A model generated the notes under the pieces. That model was not told the origin of the DNA, searched no databases, and saw only the letters and a program-made list of their open reading frames with translations. Below are positions 1 to 5,523 of a stretch of DNA of 23,031 bases, piece after piece. Where the stretch lies: assembly GCA_002492525.1 (NCBI GenBank), contig DKZA01000053.1:1-23031 (forward strand), given 5' to 3'. The position numbers and the translations under genes were made by a program. Numbering within the stretch: the stretch's first letter is position 1; the number at the start of each line of letters is the position of its first letter. This stretch comes from Lachnospiraceae bacterium UBA7086. Lineage in GTDB: Bacteria > Bacillota > Clostridia > Lachnospirales > Lachnospiraceae.

Positions 1-40
1 GTCTGTCCTCATAGCGCAATCTCTTGTATCTCCTTGCCAT
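1..40 (-). CDS. 5' end of an unidentified leftward gene (partial, 13 codons)
   Basis: Only the first 13 codons lie in the window, reading MARRYKRLRYEDR. The ATG is at 40-38, preceded by a good ribosome site (GAAAGGAG, 49-56) eight bases upstream. A basic N-terminus followed by a 'YEDR' motif resembles the start of helix-turn-helix proteins of phage or IS30-like type, but 13 residues are too few to be sure. It follows the hypothetical gene at 89-523 on the same strand and is probably co-transcribed with it. The rest of the gene lies off the left edge. Confidence 0.55.
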   Translation of the reverse strand, partial: MARRYKRLRYEDR

Positions 41-61
41 TGTCCCTACTCCTTTCTATGT

Positions 62-79
62 GGGCGGCTCTCGCCGCCC
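62..79 (-). other. GC-rich hairpin between two leftward genes
   Basis: A perfect 7-bp stem (GGGCGGC / GCCGCCC) closes a 4-base loop. It sits between the stop of the gene at 89-523 and the ribosome site of the gene starting at 40. Read leftward, no run of T follows, so it does not look like an intrinsic terminator on the gene strand. An mRNA-stabilising or processing hairpin is possible. Confidence 0.5.
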
Positions 80-88
80 TTTGCCTTA

Positions 89-523
89 TTACATTGCCAC
101 TCTTTCAAGTTTTAGTGTAAATGTCCCGTCCTTATTATCTTTTGCCTTGCTTTTATAGCCCCAGCTCGTCCACCAGCAGCCCTGCGGTGAGTTTCCTCTT
201 TCATACGTTCCATACGTCCACTCAATAGGCTTTGCTATTACGGTTTGCTTTTCTTTGTTGTACCTTATTGCCTCTGCCTCAAAATAAGTGTATCCGTATG
301 CGTTTTCAGCCGTCACAACTCTAATTTTGTCTAACTTCTTTGCGGCTGCCTCTTCCTTTTCAATCCTCGCCTCACGCTCCATTTTCTTTGCTGTCGGTTT
401 TATCATTTCGCAGAATGTGTATTTATCCATATTCAGCGCCATATACATAGGCTCTATTATTTCGTCGTACTGCTTGTAGCTGATTTCGCACCCGCTGATT
501 TTTTCAAATTCTTCATACATCAT
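89..523 (-). CDS. Hypothetical protein, probably phage or mobile-element derived (144 aa)
   Basis: I recognise no catalytic domain. The N-terminal third is acidic and aromatic (YEEFEKISG). It is followed by a charged, probably helical stretch rich in Lys/Glu/Ala (about residues 45-68). The C-terminal half has an aromatic segment with 'GCWWTSWGYKS' and ends in a short strand-like LKLERVAM. The start is supported by GAGG nine bases before the ATG. The following gene on this strand begins 48 bases further on. Two terminator hairpins lie directly upstream on the same strand. Composition and context suggest a prophage or integrative-element gene; this is inference. Confidence 0.65.
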   Translation of the reverse strand: MMYEEFEKISGCEISYKQYDEIIEPMYMALNMDKYTFCEMIKPTAKKMEREARIEKEEAAAKKLDKIRVVTAENAYGYTYFEAEAIRYNKEKQTVIAKPIEWTYGTYERGNSPQGCWWTSWGYKSKAKDNKDGTFTLKLERVAM

Positions 524-547
524 GGTTACTTACCTCTCTTTCGTCGT

Positions 548-587
548 AAAAAAATAAGCGTGCTAGAGTTTCTACACTCTGCACGCT
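548..587 (-). terminator. Intrinsic terminator or attenuator (leftward), promoter-proximal copy 2
   Basis: Stem AGCGTGC + AGAGT pairs with ACTCT + GCACGCT, with one bulged T and a 6-base loop (557-587). Read leftward it is followed by TA and then seven T (548-554). It lies only 25 bases before the start of the gene at 523, so it would block or attenuate entry into that gene. On the + strand the tail is TTTCCCTTTT, so weak activity in that direction is possible. Confidence 0.7.
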
Positions 588-611
588 TTCCCTTTTCTCT
601 GCTATTTCAAT

Positions 612-656
612 AAAAAAAGAAATTCGGCAGAGGCTTTAATACCTCTTGTCGAATTT
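612..656 (-). terminator. Intrinsic terminator (leftward), copy 1
   Basis: An imperfect stem of about 15 bp (GAAATTCG...AGAGG with CCTCT...CGAATTTC, 619-656) has an 8-base loop. It is followed leftward by seven T (612-618). No minus-strand gene is visible between it and the rightward antitoxin gene at 781, so its upstream transcript would be a short leader or small RNA starting somewhere in 660-780. Confidence 0.75.
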
Positions 657-737
657 CATTCTAAAACTTATCGAATTTTTCACTCCATGACATATATTAA
701 AATTTTCATCATGTTACATCTTTTATTCTCATTTGGG

Positions 738-758
738 CACAATTATGCTATAATTGTG
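738..758 (+). promoter_or_regulatory. Toxin-antitoxin promoter with palindromic operator
   Basis: Two perfect 9-base arms (CACAATTAT / ATAATTGTG) flank a 3-base centre. The palindrome contains a TATAAT -10 element (749-754) preceded by TG, i.e. an extended -10; no good -35 is seen. The ATG of the antitoxin is 27 bases after the -10. A palindrome over the -10 is the usual site for auto-repression by a Phd/YefM antitoxin or the toxin-antitoxin complex. That role is inferred from position. Confidence 0.75.
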
Positions 759-780
759 TCAAAGAAAGGAGTGAAGCATT

Positions 781-1044
781 ATGCCACTTATTATGCCAAT
801 TAAGGATTTACGCAATACCACCGAGATTTCTAATATCGCACATAAGGAACAGGAACCTATTTTTATTACAAAAAACGGATATAGCGATTTGGTTGTGATG
901 AGTAGTGAGTTATACGATAAATTTGCAAGAATGTATCGCATCGATCAAGCAATCTTTGAATCCGAACAAGAAATTGCTAACGGAGCAGAAGCGGTTGACG
1001 CAGAAATAGTTTTTGCAGAATTGGAGAAAAAACATTTTGGATAA
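781..1044 (+). CDS. Phd/YefM-family antitoxin (87 aa)
   Basis: Likely the labile antitoxin and transcriptional autorepressor of a type II toxin-antitoxin pair. The N-terminal part (MPLIMPIKDLRNT...PIFITKNGYSDLVVMS, residues 1-41) matches the Phd/YefM DNA-binding fold, with the typical 'PI.ITKNG...VV.S' strand pattern. The C-terminal part from about residue 50 is acidic and helical and would wrap the toxin. AAAGGAG (765-771) precedes the ATG by nine bases; a second ATG at 793 is less likely. The toxin gene starts inside its last codons. The length is normal for the family. Confidence 0.88.
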   Translation: MPLIMPIKDLRNTTEISNIAHKEQEPIFITKNGYSDLVVMSSELYDKFARMYRIDQAIFESEQEIANGAEAVDAEIVFAELEKKHFG

Positions 1045-1339
1045 ATACAAGGTAAAAGTCAATCCCAGAGCAATCCGTGAATTAAACGACATTTGCGAAT
1101 ACATCGCAAATGAGAAATTAGCTCTTGAAAATGCTAAAGGACAGGTTGATAGAATTAAGAAGGCTATTTTAAGCCTAGACACATTTCCACAGTCCCATCA
1201 AGAACGTAATGAGGGCAGATATGCCGGAAAAGGCTACCGTCAGTTACTGATTGATAATTATATCGCCATTTTCCGCATTGATGAACCATGCAAAACAGTT
1301 TATGTGGTAACAATACAGTATCAAGGACGAAATCTATAA
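1037..1339 (+). CDS. RelE/ParE-family toxin (100 aa)
   Basis: Cognate toxin of the upstream antitoxin. It is either a ribosome-dependent mRNA interferase (RelE-like) or a gyrase poison (ParE-like); sequence reading alone does not separate these. Family features are 'VNPRAIRELNDICEYIA' near the N-terminus, 'GYRQLLIDNYIAIFRID' in the middle and 'VYVVTIQYQGRNL' at the end. I chose the TTG at 1037, which has GGAG (1023-1026) ten bases upstream and gives a typical MDKYKVKV start. It overlaps the antitoxin stop by 8 bases, implying translational coupling. An in-frame TTG at 1013 has no ribosome site. Confidence 0.87.
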   Translation: MDKYKVKVNPRAIRELNDICEYIANEKLALENAKGQVDRIKKAILSLDTFPQSHQERNEGRYAGKGYRQLLIDNYIAIFRIDEPCKTVYVVTIQYQGRNL

Positions 1340-1341
1340 AA

Positions 1342-1378
1342 CAAACACCAAATAAAGCTATAAATCGTTTGGTGTTTG
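1342..1378 (+). other. Hairpin after the toxin gene
   Basis: An 11-bp perfect stem (CAAACACCAAA / TTTGGTGTTTG) closes a 15-base A/T-rich loop. It lies three bases after the toxin stop. It is not followed by a T run (ACGAGAATTT follows), so it may be a weak or factor-dependent terminator, or an mRNA 3'-protecting structure. The ATPase gene starts 37 bases later with no clear promoter of its own, so some read-through is plausible. Confidence 0.5.
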
Positions 1379-1415
1379 ACGAGAATTTAATAACAAATTA
1401 TGGCAGGAGATATTC

Positions 1416-2132
1416 ATGAACGACCAATTTATACGAGGAGTATTGTTTGATTGGGATAAGATAGATAATGATAGTTACCTAAAGAGAATTGAAGCATTTC
1501 AGGGTATTGAAAAACTTGAGTTTACAAATCCAATAACCTTTTTTGTCGGAGAAAATGGAAGCGGAAAGTCAACACTCCTTGAAGCAATTGCAATTGCTCA
1601 TGGTTTTAATCCCGAAGGCGGTACGAAGAATTATGCTTTTTCTACACATGATACACACTCTGAATTATATAAGGCTATCAGAATCGTAAAAGGATATAGA
1701 AAGGAAAAATGGGGCTATTTTCTTCGAGCTGAAAGTTTTTATAATGTCGCAACGCAAGAAGAGGAATATGCAGATCTTATACATCCCTCGGTCAGATATC
1801 ATGAAAAATCGCATGGAGAAAGTTTTTTGGCGTTAGCGCAGAATAATCTTCAGGCAAATGGGTTGTATCTTTTTGACGAACCGGAAGCAGCATTATCTCC
1901 TCAGAGACAGCTTACCCTGTTAACGGAGATCTATAGATGCGCAAAAAAAGGAGCACAGTTTTTTATTGTTACACATTCTCCCATATTATTAGGCGTTCCC
2001 AATGCAAAAATTTATTGTTTCGATAATGGCAGTATTCATTCGTGTTCTTATGAAGAAACGGAAAGTTATCAAGTTACAGAAATGTTTATTAATAATAGGA
2101 ACGCCCTATTGGACAGACTTTTGGGAGATTAG
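1416..2132 (+). CDS. Stand-alone ABC/AAA-type ATPase (238 aa)
   Basis: A soluble ATPase of the COG3910-like predicted-ATPase type. It has a Walker A GENGSGKST (residues 45-53), an ABC signature-like SHGESF (132-137), a Walker B LYLFDEPEAALS with catalytic Glu (150-161) and an H-loop His in IVTHSP (about 187). It has no membrane segments and no coiled-coil arm, and is much shorter than SMC or OLD proteins. A good ribosome site (GGAG) lies before the ATG. It sits after a toxin-antitoxin operon and ends at a shared terminator. Such ATPases occur in genomic islands and near defence genes, but I see no partner nuclease or reverse transcriptase here, so no defence role is claimed. Confidence 0.85.
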   Translation: MNDQFIRGVLFDWDKIDNDSYLKRIEAFQGIEKLEFTNPITFFVGENGSGKSTLLEAIAIAHGFNPEGGTKNYAFSTHDTHSELYKAIRIVKGYRKEKWGYFLRAESFYNVATQEEEYADLIHPSVRYHEKSHGESFLALAQNNLQANGLYLFDEPEAALSPQRQLTLLTEIYRCAKKGAQFFIVTHSPILLGVPNAKIYCFDNGSIHSCSYEETESYQVTEMFINNRNALLDRLLGD

Positions 2133-2144
2133 TTAAAGAAAGAT

Positions 2145-2174
2145 GTGGGAAGGCCTTTCTGCCTTCCCACCATT
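2145..2174. terminator. Bidirectional terminator between convergent genes
   Basis: A perfect 10-bp stem (GTGGGAAGGC / GCCTTCCCAC, 2145-2170) has a 6-base loop. On the + strand CATTTTTATT follows, serving the ATPase gene. On the minus strand ATCTTTCTTT follows, serving the AraC-family gene that ends at 2179. Confidence 0.85.
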
Positions 2175-2178
2175 TTTA

Positions 2179-2940
2179 TTATCCGTCCTCTTCATCGGCA
2201 CGGAAATACTTATTTCGGAACTCTTTGGGCGTATATCCTGTCTGGGATTGGAACACCCGGATAAAATGGCTTTGGGAACTGAACGCGAGAGTTGCAGCAA
2301 TTTCGCTGTAAGAGTAATCCGAAAACTTTAACATATTCTGCGCTGTCTCTATCCGTTTTGAAAGAATATAGCCGGAAATTGACTGTCCCGTTTCCTTTTT
2401 GAACAGGGTTGACAGGTAACTTCTGTTCAATCCTACCTGCTCTGCCAGATCTTCCGTACGGATCGTCTCGTGCAGATGATTATAGATATAATCAATACAT
2501 AAAACCACCGGCTTTGAATAGATATTTGCTTTATCAATCGCCGCCATTTCCTTCGTATAAAAGGCCATCATATCCGCATGGAGCGCTTTCACCTCCTCCA
2601 CACTCTGCAAAGTATCCATTTTCAGAATGTACAGGTCGCTGATGTTATAAGCCCGCTCCGCGTCCATGCCCCCGAAAATGGCGCTGCGGCTGGCCAATGT
2701 AACGCTAGAGACAAAGAGATATTTGTAATTTCGCAGCGGATCATCTGATATATGTCCCGTAAGATTAGAACCAAACATCCTGATACCTTCCTCAACGGCT
2801 TTCGGATCTCCCATTCTGAGAAGGTCGTACTGGTATAAGTCCTCTGCATTGGTATGATGTCTGTATGCTACTTCCCGATGAAGGTATTCCATGCATCTGA
2901 GCTTTCTTTCATTCACAGTTCCACTCATATTTTTCTCCAT
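2179..2940 (-). CDS. AraC-family transcriptional regulator (253 aa)
   Basis: A DNA-binding regulator. The C-terminal two-helix-turn-helix AraC domain spans about residues 148-245. The first helix-turn-helix includes 'LAEQVGLNRSYLSTLFKKETG' type features; the second has 'YSEIAATLAFSSQSHFIRVFQ' and the hallmark GYTPKEFR ending. The N-terminal 140 residues are a sensing domain of unknown ligand; the segment DPLRNYKYLFVSS...MDAERAYNISDLYI recurs in clostridial AraC regulators. GGGAGG nine bases before the ATG supports the start. It is divergent from the small-protein gene at 3069, which is its most obvious regulatory target. The nearby MATE pump is another candidate. No ligand can be inferred. 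Confidence 0.9.
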   Translation of the reverse strand: MEKNMSGTVNERKLRCMEYLHREVAYRHHTNAEDLYQYDLLRMGDPKAVEEGIRMFGSNLTGHISDDPLRNYKYLFVSSVTLASRSAIFGGMDAERAYNISDLYILKMDTLQSVEEVKALHADMMAFYTKEMAAIDKANIYSKPVVLCIDYIYNHLHETIRTEDLAEQVGLNRSYLSTLFKKETGQSISGYILSKRIETAQNMLKFSDYSYSEIAATLAFSSQSHFIRVFQSQTGYTPKEFRNKYFRADEEDG

Positions 2941-2967
2941 TTCCTGGCGCCTCCCTTTTTCATAACA

Positions 2968-2996
2968 ATTATATTATTTTTCCAACAAAAGTGCAA
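2968..2996 (-). promoter_or_regulatory. Promoter of the AraC-family gene
   Basis: Read leftward, TTGCAC (2991-2996) and TATAAT (2968-2973) are separated by exactly 17 bases. This is a near-consensus sigma-A promoter, 28 bases upstream of the start codon. The -35 lies within ten bases of a poor rightward promoter (TTGCAG at 3000-3005, TATATC at 3021-3026, 15-base spacing) that could serve the small-protein gene. A weak promoter facing an AraC gene fits activator control; that is inference. Confidence 0.7.
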
Positions 2997-3068
2997 TATT
3001 TGCAGGCAAAACCATGATACTATATCAACATCAAAACCAATAAAAAATAATAACAGGAGGAGATAAAA

Positions 3069-3281
3069 ATGACAGCACACAAAAATATTGTAATGGGAAG
3101 AAAAGCAGAATCCATTTATACCGCAGTAAAAAAGAACTGGCTGAATCAGGAAAAGCAGAAAAAGGCTTGTGAAGCTCGTCAGAGAATCCAATCCTTTGAG
3201 GAACAAATGGAAAGATATGCAGCTTGTAAGGCAGGTTATGCAAATATCAACGGTATTCCTATGCCGGTACTCATCGCATAA
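3069..3281 (+). CDS. Small protein of an unassigned 70-residue family, copy 1
   Basis: I do not recognise this family, but it is real. Two further 70-residue relatives lie at 4738-4950 and 5139-5351, and about 56% of positions match copy 2. Conserved blocks are the N-terminal NIVMGRKAE.IYTA (residues 6-19), a central basic helix-prone stretch with KQ.KAC and SFEE.MER (29-49), and a C-terminal NGI.MPVL.A (61-70). It is strongly basic, with no signal peptide or membrane segment. Cys34 is the only Cys shared by all three copies. GGAGGAG (3056-3062) lies six bases before the ATG. It is divergent from the AraC-family gene and ends at a strong terminator. Confidence 0.85.
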   Translation: MTAHKNIVMGRKAESIYTAVKKNWLNQEKQKKACEARQRIQSFEEQMERYAACKAGYANINGIPMPVLIA

Positions 3282-3295
3282 TTGTATAAGCTGAC

Positions 3296-3351
3296 AAAAA
3301 AAGGGCTGCCGTTTCACGAATTTTCATTCGTTAAAGCAACAGTCCTTTTTT
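3296..3351. terminator. Bidirectional terminator
   Basis: A long, slightly imperfect hairpin has arms including AAAAAGG.CTG and ACGAAT paired with ATTCGT and CAG.CCTTTTT, around a TTTC loop. T runs occur on both strands (six T at 3346-3351; seven A at 3296-3302 for the other strand). It ends the rightward small-protein gene and the leftward MATE gene, whose stop is at 3384. Confidence 0.85.
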
Positions 3352-3383
3352 ATGTTTATTTGTTTTGTATAGTTAATAGTATA

Positions 3384-4736
3384 TCAATTTTCCATATTAC
3401 ATAAAGTCTTCTTTGATTCTTTTTTCCAAAGAATAAGCCCCACAGGAATCACGCATGCTTCTGCCAGTACGAATGTCCACCAGATATAAGTTAATTCCCC
3501 GAAATGTGAGACAATCGCAATCAAAAGCATCGGCAAAATGACCTGCCTGCTTAATGTAAGCAGCATACTTTGGATTCCCAGCCCTAATCCCTGAAAAGCC
3601 GCTGAAAAAATCAGACAGAATGTGGAAAGCAGATAGCTTACTGCCATAATCCGCAGCGCCAGGACGCCAATCGCAAGCATTTCTTCTGAAGCATCAAATA
3701 ACCGCAATACCTGTTCCGGTACCATTTCCATAATCAGAAAAAATACGCCGTAGAACAAAAAGGAATACAGTATCGCCCACCGACAGCTCTGATAAATCCT
3801 CTCCGGTTTCTTTGCTCCATAATTGTACGCGACAATGGGGATCAGGCCGTTTCCCATGCCATGCACCCCAACTGTCACAAGCCCCTGTATTTTTACGCAG
3901 GCACCATAGACTGCAACTGCCGTAGGGGTAATCAGCATGAGAGCTGAATTTACATAAACTGCCAGCACAGAGGTAATGACCTGTACGAGTGTACTTGGTA
4001 TTCCCACTTTTAAGATTGCCGCCATGCACTCCGTATTTGCCCTGACCGTAAAATGAATCGGAATTTCCTGATTCCATCTGCGGTTAATAAAATACCCGGC
4101 AAAGCACCCTGTCCACTGACCAATTATCGTAGCCAGAGCCGCACCGGCAGTCCCCATAGCCGGAAGTCCAAAATATCCGAAAATAAAAATCGGATCTAAT
4201 ATCAAATTGGTGATAGAAGCAGCTGAAAGCGTAAACAGAAATAATGATGATTTGCCGCTTGCCATGACAAAACGGTCAAATACCCACTGTCCCATCATAC
4301 CCAAAGAGCCCAGCATACAAATTTGCAGATATGGAATCCCGTAATCCATAAGTATTTCGGCTCCGCCGGACTGCCATCTGAAATAGGGTTTCATCAGCAA
4401 TACTTCCAGTATGACAATCAGTACCCACGCCAGAAACGCAAGCACCAGTGCGGCGGATGCCGTTTCCTGTACTCTCTGGCTGTTCTTCTCACCCAATGCC
4501 TTGGAAATTACCGCGTTTAATCCCACGGCAATACCAAGGCCCATGGCAGACATGATAATCTGAACCGGTGCTGCCAACGATAAGGCTGTTAATGCCTCTT
4601 CCGATATTCTGGCAACAAACACACTGTCTACAAAATTATAAAGAGAATTAATCAACAAAGAAACAATCAGCGGTAATCCGGTCCTCAATACTAAACCCGA
4701 TATTTTTGCGGTCCCCATAGGATTATCTGCCGACAT
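3384..4736 (-). CDS. MATE-family multidrug efflux pump (450 aa)
   Basis: An inner-membrane antiporter of the MATE (NorM/DinF-like) family, expected to export cationic or small organic compounds using an ion gradient. It shows the typical start GLPLIVSLLINSLYNFVDSVFVARIS (first membrane helix, about residues 20-45) and two repeats of about six hydrophobic segments each. The second repeat begins near 'VGIPSTLVQVITSVLAVYVNSAL'. Length is normal. I chose the ATG at 4736-4734 (MSADNPMG). It lies one base after the TAA of small-protein copy 2 and has no good ribosome site, so translation is probably coupled to that gene. An earlier in-frame ATG at 4769 would overlap copy 2 and lacks a ribosome site. 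The substrate is unknown. Confidence 0.9.
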   Translation of the reverse strand: MSADNPMGTAKISGLVLRTGLPLIVSLLINSLYNFVDSVFVARISEEALTALSLAAPVQIIMSAMGLGIAVGLNAVISKALGEKNSQRVQETASAALVLAFLAWVLIVILEVLLMKPYFRWQSGGAEILMDYGIPYLQICMLGSLGMMGQWVFDRFVMASGKSSLFLFTLSAASITNLILDPIFIFGYFGLPAMGTAGAALATIIGQWTGCFAGYFINRRWNQEIPIHFTVRANTECMAAILKVGIPSTLVQVITSVLAVYVNSALMLITPTAVAVYGACVKIQGLVTVGVHGMGNGLIPIVAYNYGAKKPERIYQSCRWAILYSFLFYGVFFLIMEMVPEQVLRLFDASEEMLAIGVLALRIMAVSYLLSTFCLIFSAAFQGLGLGIQSMLLTLSRQVILPMLLIAIVSHFGELTYIWWTFVLAEACVIPVGLILWKKESKKTLCNMEN

Positions 4737-4737
4737 C

Positions 4738-4950
4738 TTACGCGCTGAGTACCGGCATCGAAATGCCATTGATGCTCACATAGCATGCCGTAGAAGCTGT
4801 ATTTCTTTCCATGTATTCCTGGAAAGATCTGACTCTGTGACAAACTGCACAAGCTTTTCTCTGCTTTGTCTTATCTGCACATTTCTTTTTCATAGCTGTA
4901 TAGATTGTTTCTGCTTTTGTTCCCATTACAATGTTATTATTCTTTCTCAT
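4738..4950 (-). CDS. Small protein of the 70-residue family, copy 2, coupled to the MATE pump
   Basis: It is 70 residues long, about 83% identical to copy 3 (12 differences) and about 56% to copy 1. It carries four Cys (24, 34, 37, 56) with an AC.VCHR motif, a basic helix-prone middle, and a C-terminus INGISMPVLSA. The start (MRKNNN) is set by GGAGGAG (4956-4962) five bases upstream; a longer reading with MIGGEK would start inside that ribosome site. It has its own promoter at 5017-5045. The stop codon TAA is followed by a single G and then the ATG of the MATE gene. Function is unknown. Possibilities are an accessory protein or exported substrate of the pump, or a translated leader controlling it; none is proven. 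Confidence 0.88.
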   Translation of the reverse strand: MRKNNNIVMGTKAETIYTAMKKKCADKTKQRKACAVCHRVRSFQEYMERNTASTACYVSINGISMPVLSA

Positions 4951-5016
4951 TTTTTCTCCTCCTATCAAACTAAAAACAATGAAACTGTGTTGCTGTTCCC
5001 TTTATGGATCATCTTT

Positions 5017-5045
5017 ATTGTATATCAGGTTTTTTGTAATGTCTA
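5017..5045 (-). promoter_or_regulatory. Promoter of small-protein copy 2 and the MATE gene
   Basis: Read leftward, TAGACA (5040-5045) and TACAAT (5017-5022) are 17 bases apart. The same boxes with the same spacing recur in front of copy 3 (5418-5446), embedded in a conserved stretch GGTATTAGACATTA, which supports them as real. The start codon is about 67 bases downstream. Confidence 0.75.
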
Positions 5046-5138
5046 ATACCTATATTAAATAGATATCTATGTCTTAAAAGCATGAACTGATATCTTCACC
5101 AATAATCCATTACATGAATGAATTTTAATCAAACAGCT

Positions 5139-5351
5139 TTATGCGCTGAGTATCGGCATGGTAATACCGTTGACGCTCACATAACATGCCTTAGACGTCG
5201 TATTTTTTTCCATGTATTCCTCGAAAGATCTGACTCTGTGACAAACTGCACAGGCCTTTCTCTGCTTTGCCTTATCTGCACATTTTTTCTTCATAGCTGT
5301 ATAAATTGTTTCCGCTTTTCTTCCCGTTGCGATGCTATTATTCTTCCTCAT
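5139..5351 (-). CDS. Small protein of the 70-residue family, copy 3
   Basis: Its 70 residues align without gaps to copies 1 and 2. It has the same four Cys as copy 2 (24, 34, 37, 56), the same basic helix-prone core, and a C-terminus VNGITMPILSA. The start at MRKNNS is set by GGAGGAG just upstream. It has its own promoter (5418-5446). It lies between fabH and copy 2, all leftward. No terminator is evident between copies 3 and 2, so a transcript through copy 3, copy 2 and MATE is possible. Most differences from copy 2 are conservative (I/V, S/T, R/K, Q/E), as expected under selection on the protein. Confidence 0.88.
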   Translation of the reverse strand: MRKNNSIATGRKAETIYTAMKKKCADKAKQRKACAVCHRVRSFEEYMEKNTTSKACYVSVNGITMPILSA

Positions 5352-5417
5352 TTTTTCTCCTCCTACCAAACAATAAATAATAAAACTGTATTGCTGTTTT
5401 CTTTTTGAATTATCTTT

Positions 5418-5446
5418 ATTGTATATCAGGCTTTTCATAATGTCTA
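5418..5446 (-). promoter_or_regulatory. Promoter of small-protein copy 3
   Basis: Read leftward, TAGACA (5441-5446) and TACAAT (5418-5423) have 17-base spacing, identical in boxes and spacing to the copy 2 promoter. The flanks (GGTATTAGACATTATG, then CCTGATATACAATAAAGAT) are shared with copy 2. Confidence 0.75.
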
Positions 5447-5523
5447 ATACCTATAATAAATGCATAATCATTCATTAAATGCATGTATTGATATCCTCAT
5501 TATAGAATGGAGCAGATGAAATC

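Larger units (their letters stand above)
4738..5460 (-). repeat. Tandem duplication of small-protein gene plus promoter (two units of about 320 bp)
   Basis: Unit A (about 4738-5060) and unit B (about 5139-5460) match across the coding region, the ribosome site, the roughly 60-base leader and the promoter. Similarity fades in the TAATACCTATA...AAAT flank. The units are diverged, not identical, so this is an old gene duplication and not a recent assembly artefact. Confidence 0.8.

Noticed and set aside
1013..1036. Earlier TTG start for the toxin
   Set aside because: It has no ribosome site and gives an atypical N-terminus. The TTG at 1037 has GGAG at good spacing and yields the usual family start.
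1376..1404. TTGACG...TATGGC as a promoter for the ATPase gene
   Set aside because: The -10 is poor and so close to the start codon that the ribosome site would not be transcribed.
2925..3317. A 130-codon leftward open frame covering small-protein copy 1
   Set aside because: The opposite strand encodes the conserved 70-residue family with a strong ribosome site. The leftward frame is a Phe/Leu/Cys-rich shadow that also overlaps the AraC promoter.
4737..4769. Upstream ATG for the MATE gene inside small-protein copy 2
   Set aside because: The added residues are the shadow of the conserved C-terminus of copy 2, and no ribosome site precedes it.
5459..5484. ATGCAT inverted repeat after fabH as an intrinsic terminator
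   Set aside because: The stem is short and A/T-rich and is not followed by a T run; it overlaps the upstream flank of the copy 3 promoter.
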